64,000 bases of DNA from Nocardia lijiangensis NBRC 108240 (GTDB taxonomy: Bacteria; Actinomycetota; Actinomycetes; Mycobacteriales; Mycobacteriaceae), in the NCBI RefSeq assembly GCF_001613045.1, contig NZ_BDBP01000037.1, positions 1-64,000 on the forward strand, written 5' to 3'. This document shows positions 1 to 9,923 of this stretch, in pieces. Numbering within the stretch: position 1 is the first letter of the stretch; each line of letters opens with the position of its first letter. The translations under genes were made by a program, and so were the position numbers. A model generated the notes under the pieces. That model was not told the origin of the DNA. It was given only the letters and a program-made list of their open reading frames with translations, and did not search any database.

Positions 1-2138
1 TGACCGGCCTACAGCAACCACGCCAACATCGGGGCTCATCCCCGCTCGCGCGGGGAGCACGGCGAGTTCCTCGGATACGAGGTCACCGGCCAGGGCTCAT
101 CCCCGCTCTCGCGCGGGGAGCACCCGAATGTCGTCGGCGATCAGGGCATATCGCGGGGCTCATCCCCGCTCGCGCGGGGAGCACGTGATGGCAAAACATT
201 TGAATGATGATGGCAAGGGCTCATCCCCCGCTCGCGCGGGGAGCACACGAACAAGCTGTACCGGAATCTCGTCGAAGAGGGCTCATCCCCGCTCGCGCGG
301 GGAGCACCAGCTCCGCGACCCACTCCTGTACGTCGTGCTGGGCTCATCCCCGCTCGCGCGGGGAGCACGTCGGCATTGCGGGCTCGCTCGGCACGGCGGC
401 GGGCTCATCCCCGCTCGCGCGGGGAGCACATCGCGTCGCCCTGATGGAACTCGAACGGGTAGTGGCTCATCCCCGCTCGCGCGGGGAGCACACCTGGAGC
501 GTAGAGCCCAACTGCTCCACGACGGGCTCATCCCCGCTCGCGCGGGGAGCACGGACAGAGACACCCGGCACCTGGATGGCACCGGGGCTCATCCCCGCTC
601 GCGCGGGGAGCACTGGCGGCGAGTTCGATCGCCTCAGCTCCGAGCGGGCTCATCCCCGCTCGCGCGGGGAGCACAGGTCGCCGCCACAGATGTGGAAGTC
701 CTTGCCGGGCTCATCCCCGCTCGCGCGGGGAGCACTGCTGGACCGAGAACCCGCCCTTGGCAAGCTCGGGCTCATCCCCGCTCGCGCGGGGAGCACTCCG
801 GCGGCTCGACCACGCCGTTGTAACCCTGGGGCTCATCCCCGCTCGCGCGGGGAGCACATGACCGACCGCACGCAGCGGCGGGAAGGCCGGGGCTCATCCC
901 CGCTCGCGCGGGGAGCACAATATGGCCGTGTCGGGCGAGAAGATCGCCCGGGGCTCATCCCCGCTCGCGCGGGGAGCACAGCGACGCCCGTGACGACGAC
1001 ACCGGAGAACGGGGCTCATCCCCGCTCGCGCGGGGAGCACAGTTGCGGCGGTCATCGCGACCTCTTCGACTTGGGCTCATCCCCGCTCGCGCGGGGAGCA
1101 CAGGCCGCGAGTACCTGGCAGGCATGGCGCACCGGGCTCATCCCCGCTCGCGCGGGGAGCACAGCAGCCGCTGAAAATTGCGGCAGGGTACTCGGGGCTC
1201 ATCCCCGCTCGCGCGGGGAGCACTTCGAAACCGGTTCGTCCGGCACCTCGGAAGGGGGCTCATCCCCGCTCGCGCGGGGAGCACAAGTAGGCGCTCAACC
1301 GCTCCAGCGCGTCCTCGGGCTCATCCCCGCTCGCGCGGGGAGCACTGCTGCTCGGTGAGTTCCTGGGCGTCGTTCATGGGCTCATCCCCGCTCGCGCGGG
1401 GAGCACAAATCTGGTCCCCCGGGCCGCAATCCGGCACAGGGCTCATCCCCGCTCGCGCGGGGAGCACGCCGCCGCCGTGACACACGGTGTGGAACCAGAG
1501 GGCTCATCCCCGCTCGCGCGGGGAGCACGAGGCCGGGCCGGTCCAGCCGGGCGAGCCCATGGGCTCATCCCCGCTCGCGCGGGGAGCACTTGGTGTTCTG
1601 CGATGGCTGCCCCTGCTGCGGGGGCTCATCCCCGCTCGCGCGGGGAGCACAGCCTCGGTGTGTGCGAGCCATGCCAACGCCAGGGCTCATCCCCGCTCGC
1701 GCGGGGAGCACGCCTCGAGATAGGTGGCGACCGCCTCGTCGGAGGGCTCATCCCCGCTCGCGCGGGGAGCACAGGTCGAGCTTGACCGTCGCGGTGAGCG
1801 GGTTGGGCTCATCCCCGCTCGCGCGGGGAGCACTTCGCCGCCGCCGTTTCCGCCGCAAGGTCGCCGGGCTCATCCCCGCTCGCGCGGGGAGCACGCCGTA
1901 TTCGTAATTGTGCCGGTCTGCCTGCTGGGCTCATCCCCGCTCGCGCGGGGAGCACATTTCGGCGCTGAAGAAATCCGCCTCCGCCCAGGGCTCATCCCCG
2001 CTCGCGCGGGGAGCACAGTGCGGGACCGTAAAGGGCTCTGCCGCACAGGGGCTCATCCCCGCTCGCGCGGGGAGCACCTGGCGAGACAGGGCGCGGATCA
2101 GCTCCTCACGGGCTCATCCCCGCTCGCGCGGGGAGCAC
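1..2138 (-). CRISPR. Type I-E-like CRISPR array (left end outside window)
   Basis: About 35 copies of a 29-base repeat (plus strand begins GGGCTCATCCCCGC and ends GGGGAGCAC) alternate with 32-base spacers, a 61-base period. The first full repeat is at 32-60 and the last at 2110-2138. Bases 1-31 look like a spacer cut by the window edge, so the array continues to the left. The reverse complement starts GTGCTCCCCGCG, as in type I-E repeats, so transcription is inferred on the minus strand. Two variant repeats (93-123 with two extra bases, 217 with one extra C) lie at the left, which fits an old, leader-distal end there. No I-E cas gene is visible in the window. Confidence 0.97.
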
Positions 2139-2260
2139 ACTTCTTGACCTGCGTGTTTACTCGCGAAACTGCCAAATTTCATTTACTTTCGATTGGCCCT
2201 TGGTCCCGAACCTAAACATCAATCTGCTGTCCTCCCGACCCCGCAGCTACAGTATTAGGC
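2139..2260 (-). promoter_or_regulatory. Probable leader of the type I-E-like array
   Basis: The sequence just right of the last perfect repeat is clearly richer in A and T than its surroundings (for example 2170-2200). It lies at the end where all repeats are identical. For an array read leftward this is the expected place for the leader and promoter. This rests on position and composition only; no promoter boxes were assigned. Confidence 0.55.
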
Positions 2261-3010
2261 ACCGACATCACCCACAGGGCGGCTGCCATCGCTTGAGCCG
2301 CAACCTGTTCCACTAATTCACAACACCTCCTAAGCGGGGCGACTCTGGGTCCATCGCCAGCACCACTGACCGAGGCCACTGCTGGAACATCCACTACAGC
2401 TACTATCGACCACACACCGCCGCCGGAAACCAGCCACCAGCCAGCCTCCTCCGAACCCACGTCACCAACGCCACAGCCTCGTACAACTGACCGTGCGAAA
2501 GTGAATGAAATCGACTGAACTACTCGAAGACATGCAGGTCGTCAGGAGTGCTCCCCGCGCACGCGCGGATGAGCCCTGGACGGCGAAGCGCCGCCACTAC
2601 CCGGTTTGTGCTCTCCGTGCATGCGTGGGTAAGTCATCGCTACTGGCAGATACCTTGGGCTTTACGCGAAACCCGGCCCACCAACCGTCCGGATGGCTGC
2701 CGGGTCCACTTCAGAGGCGCAGCGCGCCCTGCAATGTCTAGTGTGCCGTAGATTGCTTTGTCAGTCCATGCATGGACGCGCCAAGCGCGTCCGCTACGGG
2801 TTCGAGTCGAAAATGGACTCGCTCTAGGGCATTTCGAACGGTTGCAGGCTATGTGATCCTGGCAGAGCAGCCGAGTGCCGGGCGGGTCGAACCGATCCGG
2901 CGTCGCTTTTGCTTCTGGGTAATGGCCCGCTTGACGCCAGCGCGGCGTTGTACCCGCCGTGCGGATTAGTTTGGTGGAGGTCCAGGGATGCGCTACAGCC
3001 GCATCCCGAA
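2261..3010. other. No supported gene; decayed CRISPR-flank DNA
   Basis: About 750 bases with no convincing reading frame. It holds the reversed relic repeats at 2548-2636 (listed separately) and small palindromes near 2765-2830, such as TCCATGCATGGA and GGACGCGCCAAGCGCGTCC. Their role is unknown. Confidence 0.5.
2548..2636 (+). repeat. Two degenerate I-E repeats in inverted orientation
   Basis: Two 29-base segments (2548-2576 and 2608-2636) both begin GTGCT and resemble the reverse complement of the main array repeat. The first keeps GCGGATGAGCCC at its end. The second has decayed to GTGGGTAAGTCA. They are separated by 31 bases, the size of one spacer. They lie beyond the leader and point the opposite way from the main array, so they look like a relic mini-array or an inverted fragment of one. 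Confidence 0.75.
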
Positions 3011-3104
3011 CCTCACGAACCCCGCAAGCGCGGGGAGAGGAATTGAGCCAACGTTTCAGCTCGAACGCCGGGCCGGGCTCATCCCCGCGCATCGCGGGGA
3101 GGTG
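3011..3104 (-). repeat. Second pair of relic I-E-like repeats
   Basis: Segments at about 3011-3038 and 3075-3104 keep parts of the array repeat. The second reads GGGCTCATCCCCGCGCATCG followed by CGGGGAGGTG. Equivalent positions are 64 bases apart, close to one repeat-spacer unit. Orientation matches the main array. They are probably remnants of a longer array broken up by rearrangement. Confidence 0.6.
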
Positions 3105-3185
3105 TTTCGCAGAAGACACTATGACAATACGCGGGGTGGGTTCCACGGCAGTCCAACAATGCGATTGGCCTGGGGTGCTCAGCGG

Positions 3186-3704
3186 TCACTCCTCGACGAT
3201 GTGAACCCTGGACACGATCGGCTGGATTTGACGGCGCCACTCTCTGCCCCGCTGCCAGCACCAAGCGACCACATCTGCGATCCACAACAGCGGATCTTCG
3301 CGTCCTCGAAGGTGACGGTATTCGATGTCGGTTGTGGATAGGGCCGACCTCAGGACGGCTCGATCCTGCTTCACTACCGAGTCGTCGCGTTCGATGACAA
3401 TCGCTCGTGCCTTCAGTTCGGCTGCGCGGTCGGCAAGTGCACGAAGGCAGCTCGTGCGCGCGTCGAGGTCCGATCTGGCGGTGGACTCGAAGACCTCGCA
3501 GGTAACTCCAAGCGTCAGGACGAAGTTGATGATGTGTCGTCTGCGCGGATCGCTCTCCTTGCACATATGTATGCGGGTCTGATGCCGCAAGGGTAGTGCG
3601 CGCACAGCGCGGGTCACCTGATGGTGCTGGTTCGCTTGGACGAGGACGGCGGTCAAGAGGAAGTTGCCGCTCTTGCTTTCGTCGACGTACAGGTTGGGCC
3701 GCAT
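3186..3704 (-). CDS. DUF3800-like protein, possibly a remnant
   Basis: The predicted protein (172 residues from the ATG at 3704) begins MRPNLYVDESK, which resembles the YVDES motif near the start of DUF3800 proteins. It ends with a DPLLWIADVVAWCW segment like the conserved DxxxxADxxAW region of that family. DUF3800 proteins have a proposed RNase H-like fold and are often found on mobile elements; their function is not established. An upstream extension to 3830 is open but has poor composition, so I prefer the later start. It sits between relic CRISPR repeats and a broken transposase and may itself be decaying. Confidence 0.6.
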   Translation of the reverse strand: MRPNLYVDESKSGNFLLTAVLVQANQHHQVTRAVRALPLRHQTRIHMCKESDPRRRHIINFVLTLGVTCEVFESTARSDLDARTSCLRALADRAAELKARAIVIERDDSVVKQDRAVLRSALSTTDIEYRHLRGREDPLLWIADVVAWCWQRGREWRRQIQPIVSRVHIVEE

Positions 3705-4029
3705 GTGATCCCGCCTGGTTCTTCGAAGATGGGTGATAGCTCCAACGCTGGGCCATTGGATAGTACGAGGAGTGGCGTCGCGGCCGCAATGGCATTTGAG
3801 TGAAAGATGTTGATGGATAGGAGGATTCAAACAGACTGGCTGGTTTTAGCTCGGTTCTACCAGTCTTGGAAGTCGAGTGCGCTCGCCGGGGTCTGGTGCA
3901 TTCTGGTGAAGCTGGCGCTGCGGCTCGTTGTGCGATCAGTCTCGTGGCGCATGCTGCCGGGCGTGTGGAGCTATCTGGGTGTAGCGAGCGGCGCAGGCGA
4001 GAATGTTTGAATTCCAGCGAAACTGGGTA

Positions 4030-4830
4030 TTCGCTGCTACCTTCGGCGGATGGCCGCCGAGGCGGCACTGGTGAGCCTGCGAGTGTATCGGTGGCCGCGC
4101 TCGACGGCTTCGCCGAGGTTGTGCCAGAGATGCCAGCGGTCCGCGACCTGCAGGTCGCTTAGCACTCCAGCCCCCGATGCCGTCGGCGTAGACACCGGCA
4201 CGGTCGCGGCAGACGATCTCGACTCCCGGATGCGCCTGCAACCAGGTGGCGAGGGTTCCGGCGGTGCGGTCGCCGAGCACGTCGACCGGCCGCCGAGACT
4301 CGATGTCGATCAGAATCGTTCCGTAGTGATGCCCGCGGCGCAGGGCGAAATCATCGACGCCGAGCACTCGCGGCGTCGGCCGGGCCGGATCGGGCATTGC
4401 CCGGATCTGGCGCAGCAGCGTCATCCGACTCACCGTCGCCGCCAGATTCCGCGTCATCCGGGCACCGGCACGGCCCGCCGCAGCGCCAGCGCGACCGCAC
4501 ACAACACGTTCTGCAAGACCGTTGTGCGACGTGCGTGTCGCTCCGCCAGGCCCGGGACCGACTTGGCGAAAGTTCTTCTCCTGCAATCGGAGTTGTCGCA
4601 AACCAGTCGGCGCACTCGTAACCTCATCAGCACCTCGCGACCGGCGACCGCCGCATCCGACAACTGCCGCTGATAACGGCTGTGGACCCGGTTCGACAAC
4701 CGCACGCACTCCGGACACGGAGTTGCCACGTTGTCCGTGCTGGCGTCGATCCGGACCATGGCCCCGACGGCGCGAACGGTCTGGATCTGCAGTCCACTCA
4801 AGTGCGGGAACACGACTGTCAGCAGTCCAA
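4030..4830 (-). pseudogene. ISL3-family transposase, broken by frameshifts
   Basis: Three frames together give one ISL3-type transposase. The N-terminal part (about 4830-4454) has the zinc-finger region with paired cysteines (PCPECVRLSNRVHSRY, then VCDNSDCRRRTF). The middle part (about 4470-4190) carries the family signature VLGVDDFALRRGHHYGT and CRDRAGVYADG. The third piece (about 4160-4050) resumes with QVADRWHLWHNLGEAVE. The frame changes near 4460 and near 4180, and the C-terminal part of the DDE domain is missing. It cannot make a working transposase. It marks an old insertion beside the CRISPR flank. Confidence 0.85.
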
Positions 4831-4843
4831 GATCAGAACACCT

Positions 4844-5987
4844 GCGGCATGATGAATTATCAAGCGCCCGTCTGTATCCCGTTTGGGTCAATCACGCAAT
4901 TCGTGCCAGATCCAGTATTGGGCCGGAATCGACATTGGCGAAGGAGGCTTTCGCATTCCGGACGAGTGGCATGTCCGGCGCTGGTCCAGGGAAGCAAACC
5001 GTGGCCCGTGCCGCCGATTTGAGAAACGGCCAAACCCACTGGCCCCGAGTGTGAGAACAGGTACCCCGTCCGCAAGGGTTGGTTGCCGACTGGCGGGATG
5101 GAGTCCAAACTCAAACCTTGGCCGGGCGTGGTTCCGACGCTTGCGCACGAGAGAACCGTGACGTTTGCAACCGCCGGCTGGGGGCCGTTTCGGCTGACTT
5201 GTCGCACGTTTATTGACGCAGGCGCGCTACTCTCTCGAAATAGCGCTGACCTGCAGCTTTTGAGTGGTCCAGGCTGGGATCGAACCAGTGGCTCATGACG
5301 CGTCCCGGCGCGGGCGGGTGCCAGCGGATGTCGTCGCGGCCTACGAGCGGCCGCATCCTTAACACGTAGCTCCCCGGGAGTTGGCTCGTCCTCCACAGGT
5401 CCAGATGGGGCGGGCCCCTTCCCCGGTCGGCAGGGGAACGTCGCCACGTTCGGGAACCGCTCTGACCTATTCGCGGGGACGAGCGGGTTGTCCGACACGA
5501 ATCCGGCTGCGGCGAGAAGTCCACTCCGACGTGTCGGGCTTGCACACCTGCACCGATCCTCAGTCATGATTGGCACGTCAACGCCGTTGTCGGCCATGCG
5601 TTGTGGCGCCTCGATCCCGCTGCGATGACGCTGGCCGGTGGGCGTGTTCTGATAAGCTCGCAGCTGGGGAATCATGCAGACGGGCCCGCGAGGAGTTCGT
5701 CATGTCCAATTCGAATTCGAAAACTGCCTGCTGCGCCATGCGATATGTCAGAGCGCCTGGTAGGGGCAAGGTTTCACACATCAGAGCGCGAGTAGGGCAC
5801 TCGCAGAACGGCTCAGGCGAGCAGACGCTCGCAACTGCTCCGGACACCCCCAACCGGGACGCCGTCACAACAACACTTCGCGCGATCGTTCACATGCCTT
5901 CGAGGCGAAAACGTCGTCCGATCATCACTGAGCTTCGCAGTCGCCGGATCCATGGTCGCCCTGAACTTTTGATCGAAGCGTTCTCCC
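4844..5987. other. No supported gene
   Basis: About 1.1 kb between the broken transposase and the excisionase gene. Open frames exist on both strands, but none shows a recognisable family, a good ribosome site or consistent third-position G/C. It is probably degraded mobile-element DNA. Confidence 0.45.
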
Positions 5988-6278
5988 ATGCGCGGTAGGC
6001 CGACGTCGAAACCGCCTGGAGGGCGGGATGGTTTCGCACCGTCCAGACCTTCGTCGGATGCCGATGCCAGCAGATCGGACGAGATCTGGCTGAGCACGCA
6101 AGAGGTTGCGCGCCGTCTGAAAATCCCTGTGAAAACGCTCGCAGCGTGGGCCGCGGGTGGTCGCGGCCCACGCTATGCACGAATGGGCAGGTATCGCCGC
6201 TACCGACTCAGCGACCTGCTCGCCTGGGAGCACGAACAGGTAGAGCGCGGAGGCGGCAGTCGTAGCGGAAGCCGGTGA
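5988..6278 (+). CDS. Excisionase-type helix-turn-helix protein
   Basis: The 96-residue protein carries a MerR/excisionase-like winged helix at about residues 33-75 (WLSTQEVARRLKIPVKTLAAWAAGGRGPRYARMGRYRRYRLSDL, quoted in parts: STQEVARRLKIPVKTL and RYRRYRLSDLLAWE). Such proteins bind DNA at attachment sites and steer the integrase toward excision. It lies about 240 bases upstream of a tyrosine integrase, the usual xis-int order. Because that integrase is frameshifted, the excisionase is probably no longer used. The first 30 residues are low-complexity and the true start may be later. Confidence 0.8.
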   Translation: MRGRPTSKPPGGRDGFAPSRPSSDADASRSDEIWLSTQEVARRLKIPVKTLAAWAAGGRGPRYARMGRYRRYRLSDLLAWEHEQVERGGGSRSGSR

Positions 6279-6513
6279 CGGGCCCGCCGGAAGCGGAAGC
6301 CGCGGAATCAACGACTTGGCGCCCGTAGCAAACAGTTGGCAAACATTTGCCTCTTGCGGTCGGCTGAGCGGATTCCCCAGGCTACCCAGTGCACTGAGAT
6401 CACCCTCGCTGAGGCGGGGTGCCCGACCTCCGAGACGAAGCGCTCCGCGGCACCCCTGTTGTCGGCAACGAGGGCGAACATCCAGCAATCACTCCAAACT
6501 AGGAAGGCGGCAG

Positions 6514-7769
6514 GTGGGAGGTCGACTACCGAAGCCGGTGGGCACCTTCGGGGTGCCCACGCGGCCCAAGAAGCAGAAGAACGGACGCTGGCGCACCACC
6601 GTGTACTACTACGGAGCCGCAGGACGTACCCAGCTCGAGCGGGTCGGCGCCAGTGCGGACGAGGCGCGCAACCGCCTTGCCGAGGCGATGCGTGATCACC
6701 GTGAGCAGCTCGGCTACGGGCGAATCACCCGGACTACCAAGCTGATCGACCTGGCCGCGGAGCTGCTGGTGGAGCTGGAGAACGACGACGCCTACACCGA
6801 GGGCAACGTCGAGGACTACCGCCGCGAGATCTTCGTCTCGACCGACCGGCGTGCCAACCCCAAGACGATCAAGATCGAGAACTCGGTCGGCAACCTGCAA
6901 CTGTGGCAAGCCACTTCCGGGGAGCTCGACCGGCACCTCAAACGCCTCGTCGCCCAGGGGCTGCGACGAAAGGCGAAGCAGCACAAGATCATCCTGCGGG
7001 CGATGATGCAGATCGCGGTCCGCCACGGCGCGATAGAGACCAACCCCGTCGACGGCGTGGGACAGTTCGTCCGGCGCCGTAATCCTGCGCGCGGCAAGGT
7101 CCGCTGCCCGCGTTCCGGGCCCAGGTACGCGCGTGGGCACGTGGAGAGACCATCCCGGGTACTCCCGGCTATGTCAGTGGGCCGGCGCGGGATTGGACGG
7201 TGGTGTGGGTGGTCGATGTGCTCACCGGGACCGGCATGCGCCCGCACGAGGTGTTCGCGCTGTTGCTCGATGACATCGATCTGGACGCGAGCGAGCCTTA
7301 CCTCGATGTCACCGGCACCCTGGTGGAAGTCAAGGGCGCCGGAGCGGGTGGCTGGGTGCGCAAACCCGCGCCGAAGACCGACAACGGGTGGCGGCGGATT
7401 CTGCTGCCCGAGCACACCGTGGAAGCCACTCGCGAGGCGATCAAGGATCTCGAGGTCACCGCTCGGCCCAATCCGATGGGGTTGTTGTTCCCGGCGCGCA
7501 ACGGGTCGGTGCGCAATCCGAACAACTTCGAGCGCACCTGGCGGGCGGCGCGGGGGGAGAACTTCGCCTGGGTGACCCCGCGAACCTTCCGCAAGGGTGC
7601 CGCGACCGCGGTCGATCACGTCTATGAGGACCCCGAGCGTGCCGCGCGCCAGCTCGGCAACACCCGGGAGGTGGCCAAGACCTACTACATCGACATCCCC
7701 GAGACCGTGCCGGACAATCGCGCGGTGCTCGAGGCCTGGGCGCGGGGCGACCAGAGCCCGAAAGTATGA
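6514..7769 (+). pseudogene. Tyrosine integrase, frameshifted
   Basis: From a GTG at 6514 (AGGAAGG just upstream) the first frame encodes the arm-binding and core-binding domains up to about 7100 (VGTFGVPTRPKKQKNG, then RWRTTVYYYGAAGRTQLERV). After a shift near 7095-7110 the protein continues in another frame as LPAFRAQVRAWARGETIPG and the catalytic domain. Box I arginine is seen in TGTGMRPHEVFALL and the terminal tyrosine region in REVAKTYYIDIP. The HxxR box reads TPRTFRK, so the first histidine is replaced by arginine. The gene ends 81 bases before a tRNA-Pro 3' fragment, the expected layout for an integrase next to its attachment site. It is probably inactive. Confidence 0.88.
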
Positions 7770-7816
7770 GATTTTGACTGGCTCGGTTCGAATGCGGCGG
7801 CGTGTCGCCGAACGAA

Positions 7817-7849
7817 GAAACCCCTTCCGACCTGGTCGGAAGGGGTTTC
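7817..7849. terminator. Strong hairpin between dead integrase and attachment site
   Basis: Near-perfect 16-bp inverted repeat (GAAACCCCTTCCGACC at 7817-7832 and its complement at 7834-7849). It follows the integrase stop and could terminate transcription from that side. A very similar hairpin sits at the same place after the AICE integrase (22317-22350). Confidence 0.8.
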
Positions 7850-7850
7850 A

Positions 7851-7890
7851 TCTGTCGGGCTGACAGGATTTGAACCTGCGACCACTTGAC
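7851..7890 (-). repeat. Left attachment repeat of the AICE: 3' end of tRNA-Pro
   Basis: Forty bases identical to 22354-22393. Read on the minus strand they are a tRNA 3' half: anticodon-stem 3' side GTCAAG, T-arm GCAGGTTCAAATCCTGT and acceptor strand CAGCCCG. At this copy the match to tRNA-Pro continues a little further, through TGGGGGTCAAG, consistent with a GGG anticodon loop. The 5' half of the tRNA is absent, so no functional tRNA is made here. pSAM2-type elements are known to integrate in a tRNA-Pro gene, which supports this as an att site. Confidence 0.9.
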
Positions 7891-8078
7891 CCCCAGGTCG
7901 GTCCTTGGGGTGGTTTCCCAGATCGCCGGGCATTCTCACGTGTGTGCTGAGAGTCGCCGACGTGGGCCTTGTTCGTGGTCGCGCGCAGCGTGTGGTCCCG
8001 TTCCGGTCCCGTTGTCGGTGCTTCCGAATAGGGTGCAAGCGAAGGTAGTTGAGCGCGAAGCGGAAGGTGGGGACCAGG

Positions 8079-8486
8079 ATGAGCACGCCAGACAAGACGG
8101 TCGACTACGAGGCGTATCTCAAGGGTCCAGGGGCGGAGACTCTGGTGGAAGGGCTGCTGGATGCAGGAAACAACTGTCTCGATCAGTGGGGCGGCCGGCA
8201 TCCGAAGTATGGCAACGGTGGTGCGTACACTCCACGCGGAATCGTCGTAGCCGCGTTGCATTTCGGCCACAAGGTCACTGTCCGCTACGTCGATGGTGGC
8301 CAGGTTCGGTCGGCTGGTCCCGGATTGGTCTGGGATTTCGAGGGCAACAACGTCGAAATCCTGTCGCCAGATAACCGCCCCGGCTCGGTGCTAGCTGTGA
8401 TTGATGTGGATTCGGTCGTTAGTGTCGAGGTCTTCGCTGACGACGGCTTCGACCATATGCGGTCTACGCCGAGACGGGCTGGCTGA
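8079..8486 (+). CDS. Hypothetical protein in AICE cargo
   Basis: The 135-residue product starts MSTPDKTVDYEAYLKGP; the ATG at 8079 has AAGGTGGGG at a normal distance. A region of alternating strands follows (FGHKVTVRYVDGGQVRSAGP, then VWDFEGNNVEILSPDN and VLAVIDVDSVVSVEVF), suggesting a small beta-rich fold. No signal peptide or membrane segment is visible. I do not recognise the family. It is the first gene inside the left attachment repeat and stands alone, so it is probably element cargo. Confidence 0.65.
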   Translation: MSTPDKTVDYEAYLKGPGAETLVEGLLDAGNNCLDQWGGRHPKYGNGGAYTPRGIVVAALHFGHKVTVRYVDGGQVRSAGPGLVWDFEGNNVEILSPDNRPGSVLAVIDVDSVVSVEVFADDGFDHMRSTPRRAG

Positions 8487-8487
8487 G

Positions 8488-9057
8488 CCCGGCCTTATCG
8501 GCCTGCTTTCCGTGGAGGAGCGCCCGGGTTGAAGCGCCGCAGTAGGTTTGGTTCCTGAAGCCGGGGGCAAGGAGGGGAAGATGGCGTACTGGTGGTCCGG
8601 CAACATTGGCGAGAACTGCTTCCCTCATACTGGCCGCCCTCATCGGAGGGAGCGGAGGGTCGTAGGTTCAAATCCTGTCGCCCCGACGGTTTTCGGGGGA
8701 TTCTTGCCCAGGCCAGCGGCTTTCGTCCCATTCGGCAACTTGGCCGAACCTCCCTCGGACTACGCAATTGCCCGCTGCTCACCGGTGTTTGGCGCACGTG
8801 CGGGGCACGGGATTGGCCCTGGTCGGTGGTGGGTTGCACACATCGGGAGCAGGCTACCCGCCTGCCCATAGGGCCTGCCCTTCACGCGCAGAGGCTCACA
8901 GGTCAAGAGTCGGCGAACGCCGATCAGCGCAGCTGACGCCAAAGGCGCTCTTGAGGTGTGAGGGGCGCGGGATCACAATGCAGGCCACCACAGTCCAGGG
9001 CCACGCGGCCGAAGGTCGCGCCTCGTACGTCATAGCGACACGTGCGATCATCTTCCG
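8488..9057. other. Non-coding stretch with a second tRNA-Pro remnant
   Basis: No supported gene in about 570 bases. It includes the tRNA 3' fragment at 8657-8687 and, just after it, a C/G-rich hairpin (CCCCGACGGTTTTCGGGGG) like a short terminator. Confidence 0.5.
8657..8687 (+). other. Truncated tRNA-Pro 3' end (second type)
   Basis: The plus strand carries GTCGTAGGTTCAAATCC followed by TGTCGCCCCGAC: a T-arm and the 3' acceptor strand CGCCCCG with discriminator A. This fits an actinobacterial tRNA-Pro whose 5' strand would be CGGGGCG, probably the TGG isoacceptor. No matching 5' half or anticodon arm could be folded upstream, so it is a fragment. It may be an old attachment site of another element. 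Confidence 0.5.
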
Positions 9058-9780
9058 ATGAAAGGCACTGACTGGCTCGCGTTCGTCGGCCCGATTCTGA
9101 TCGCCCTGATAGCTGTCTTTGCTCCTGTCTTCAAAACGCGGTCGGAGCTGCGCGACAAGCGTTCTCAGATTCGTGCCGACCTTGAGCTACTTGAGCTGCT
9201 GCCTGAGACACTTGACGCCCGCGGCGTCCTGATGACAAGCATCGACCGTCGGGTTCGGCTCCTGGCTACTTCTGCATTGCCACGAGTATGGCGACTGGAT
9301 CGCCCCCACCGCCGACGGCGGATTGCCTACACATGGGGAATGGTCGTCGCCGCGGGTCTAATGCTGTTCTCCTATGTCGATGCGGTCTGGCTGTCCACTA
9401 CCCGAGGCGAACGAATCGTGTCGATCATCGCCTTCCTAGGGTCAACCGCCGTTTTCCTGGTGCTTCGCTGGCTCCGCAGAAATGCGGAGGTCAAGGAGAC
9501 AACCGAACTGTACGACGAGGAGATGTCGCAGTTGCAAGAGCGGAACAGGCAGCAGACAGTCCGTGGTGAGCAGCTTGAGGCACGTGGCCGTGAACTTGTT
9601 GCGGAGCTTGAAGCGATGCGGCAGTTCATGAACAATCCAGAACGTCCCGGCACCCCTCCACCTGCTCAATCGGTCCCGGTTCGTCCTAGCGGAGATGGCG
9701 AGACGCAGGCCGGATCTTCTCTGGAAGGGTCTGCAACCGGACCACGGCCAGGCCCCACGAACGGCGGTGGCGATTCATGA
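9058..9780 (+). CDS. Membrane protein with C-terminal coiled coil
   Basis: The 240-residue protein has an N-terminal membrane helix (about residues 6-24, DWLAFVGPILIALIAVFAP), a basic linker, two further hydrophobic helices (about 89-110 and 121-141), then a charged coiled coil (about 146-190, TELYDEEMSQLQERNRQ) and a proline/glycine-rich tail. This gives a small inner-membrane protein with a long cytoplasmic helix. No enzyme motif is seen and the family is not recognised. It lies alone among AICE cargo, upstream of two HNH nuclease genes. Membrane-plus-coiled-coil proteins occur in defence systems, but nothing here proves such a role. Confidence 0.7.
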   Translation: MKGTDWLAFVGPILIALIAVFAPVFKTRSELRDKRSQIRADLELLELLPETLDARGVLMTSIDRRVRLLATSALPRVWRLDRPHRRRRIAYTWGMVVAAGLMLFSYVDAVWLSTTRGERIVSIIAFLGSTAVFLVLRWLRRNAEVKETTELYDEEMSQLQERNRQQTVRGEQLEARGRELVAELEAMRQFMNNPERPGTPPPAQSVPVRPSGDGETQAGSSLEGSATGPRPGPTNGGGDS

Positions 9781-9923
9781 GCAGGCTGCGGGAGAGCAAG
9801 TCGGGTACGGCAGGCGGCGTGCCCAGCCCTGCTCGGTCGTTGCGAAAAGCGATCAGATAAGAATAGTGGCCGGTGCTACCCCGTCGCCAAAGCGGATGCC
9901 GTTGGAGCCGAACAGGACCCACT

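Noticed and set aside
128..2215. Long open frames across the first CRISPR array (arginine/serine/glycine-rich repeats)
   Set aside because: They are translations of the 29-base repeat and its spacers. Period and identity follow the repeat exactly.
3079..4068. 329-residue minus-strand frame overlapping the DUF3800-like gene
   Set aside because: Composition is typical of a shadow frame (arginine/serine/proline-rich) and it has no family pattern.
5210..5868. Two minus-strand frames in the gap before the excisionase gene
   Set aside because: No ribosome site, no recognisable domain and inconsistent codon use.
8569..8687. A complete tRNA (possibly long-armed or selenocysteine type)
   Set aside because: T-arm and acceptor 3' strand are good, but no pairing 5' acceptor strand or anticodon arm could be found at a workable distance.
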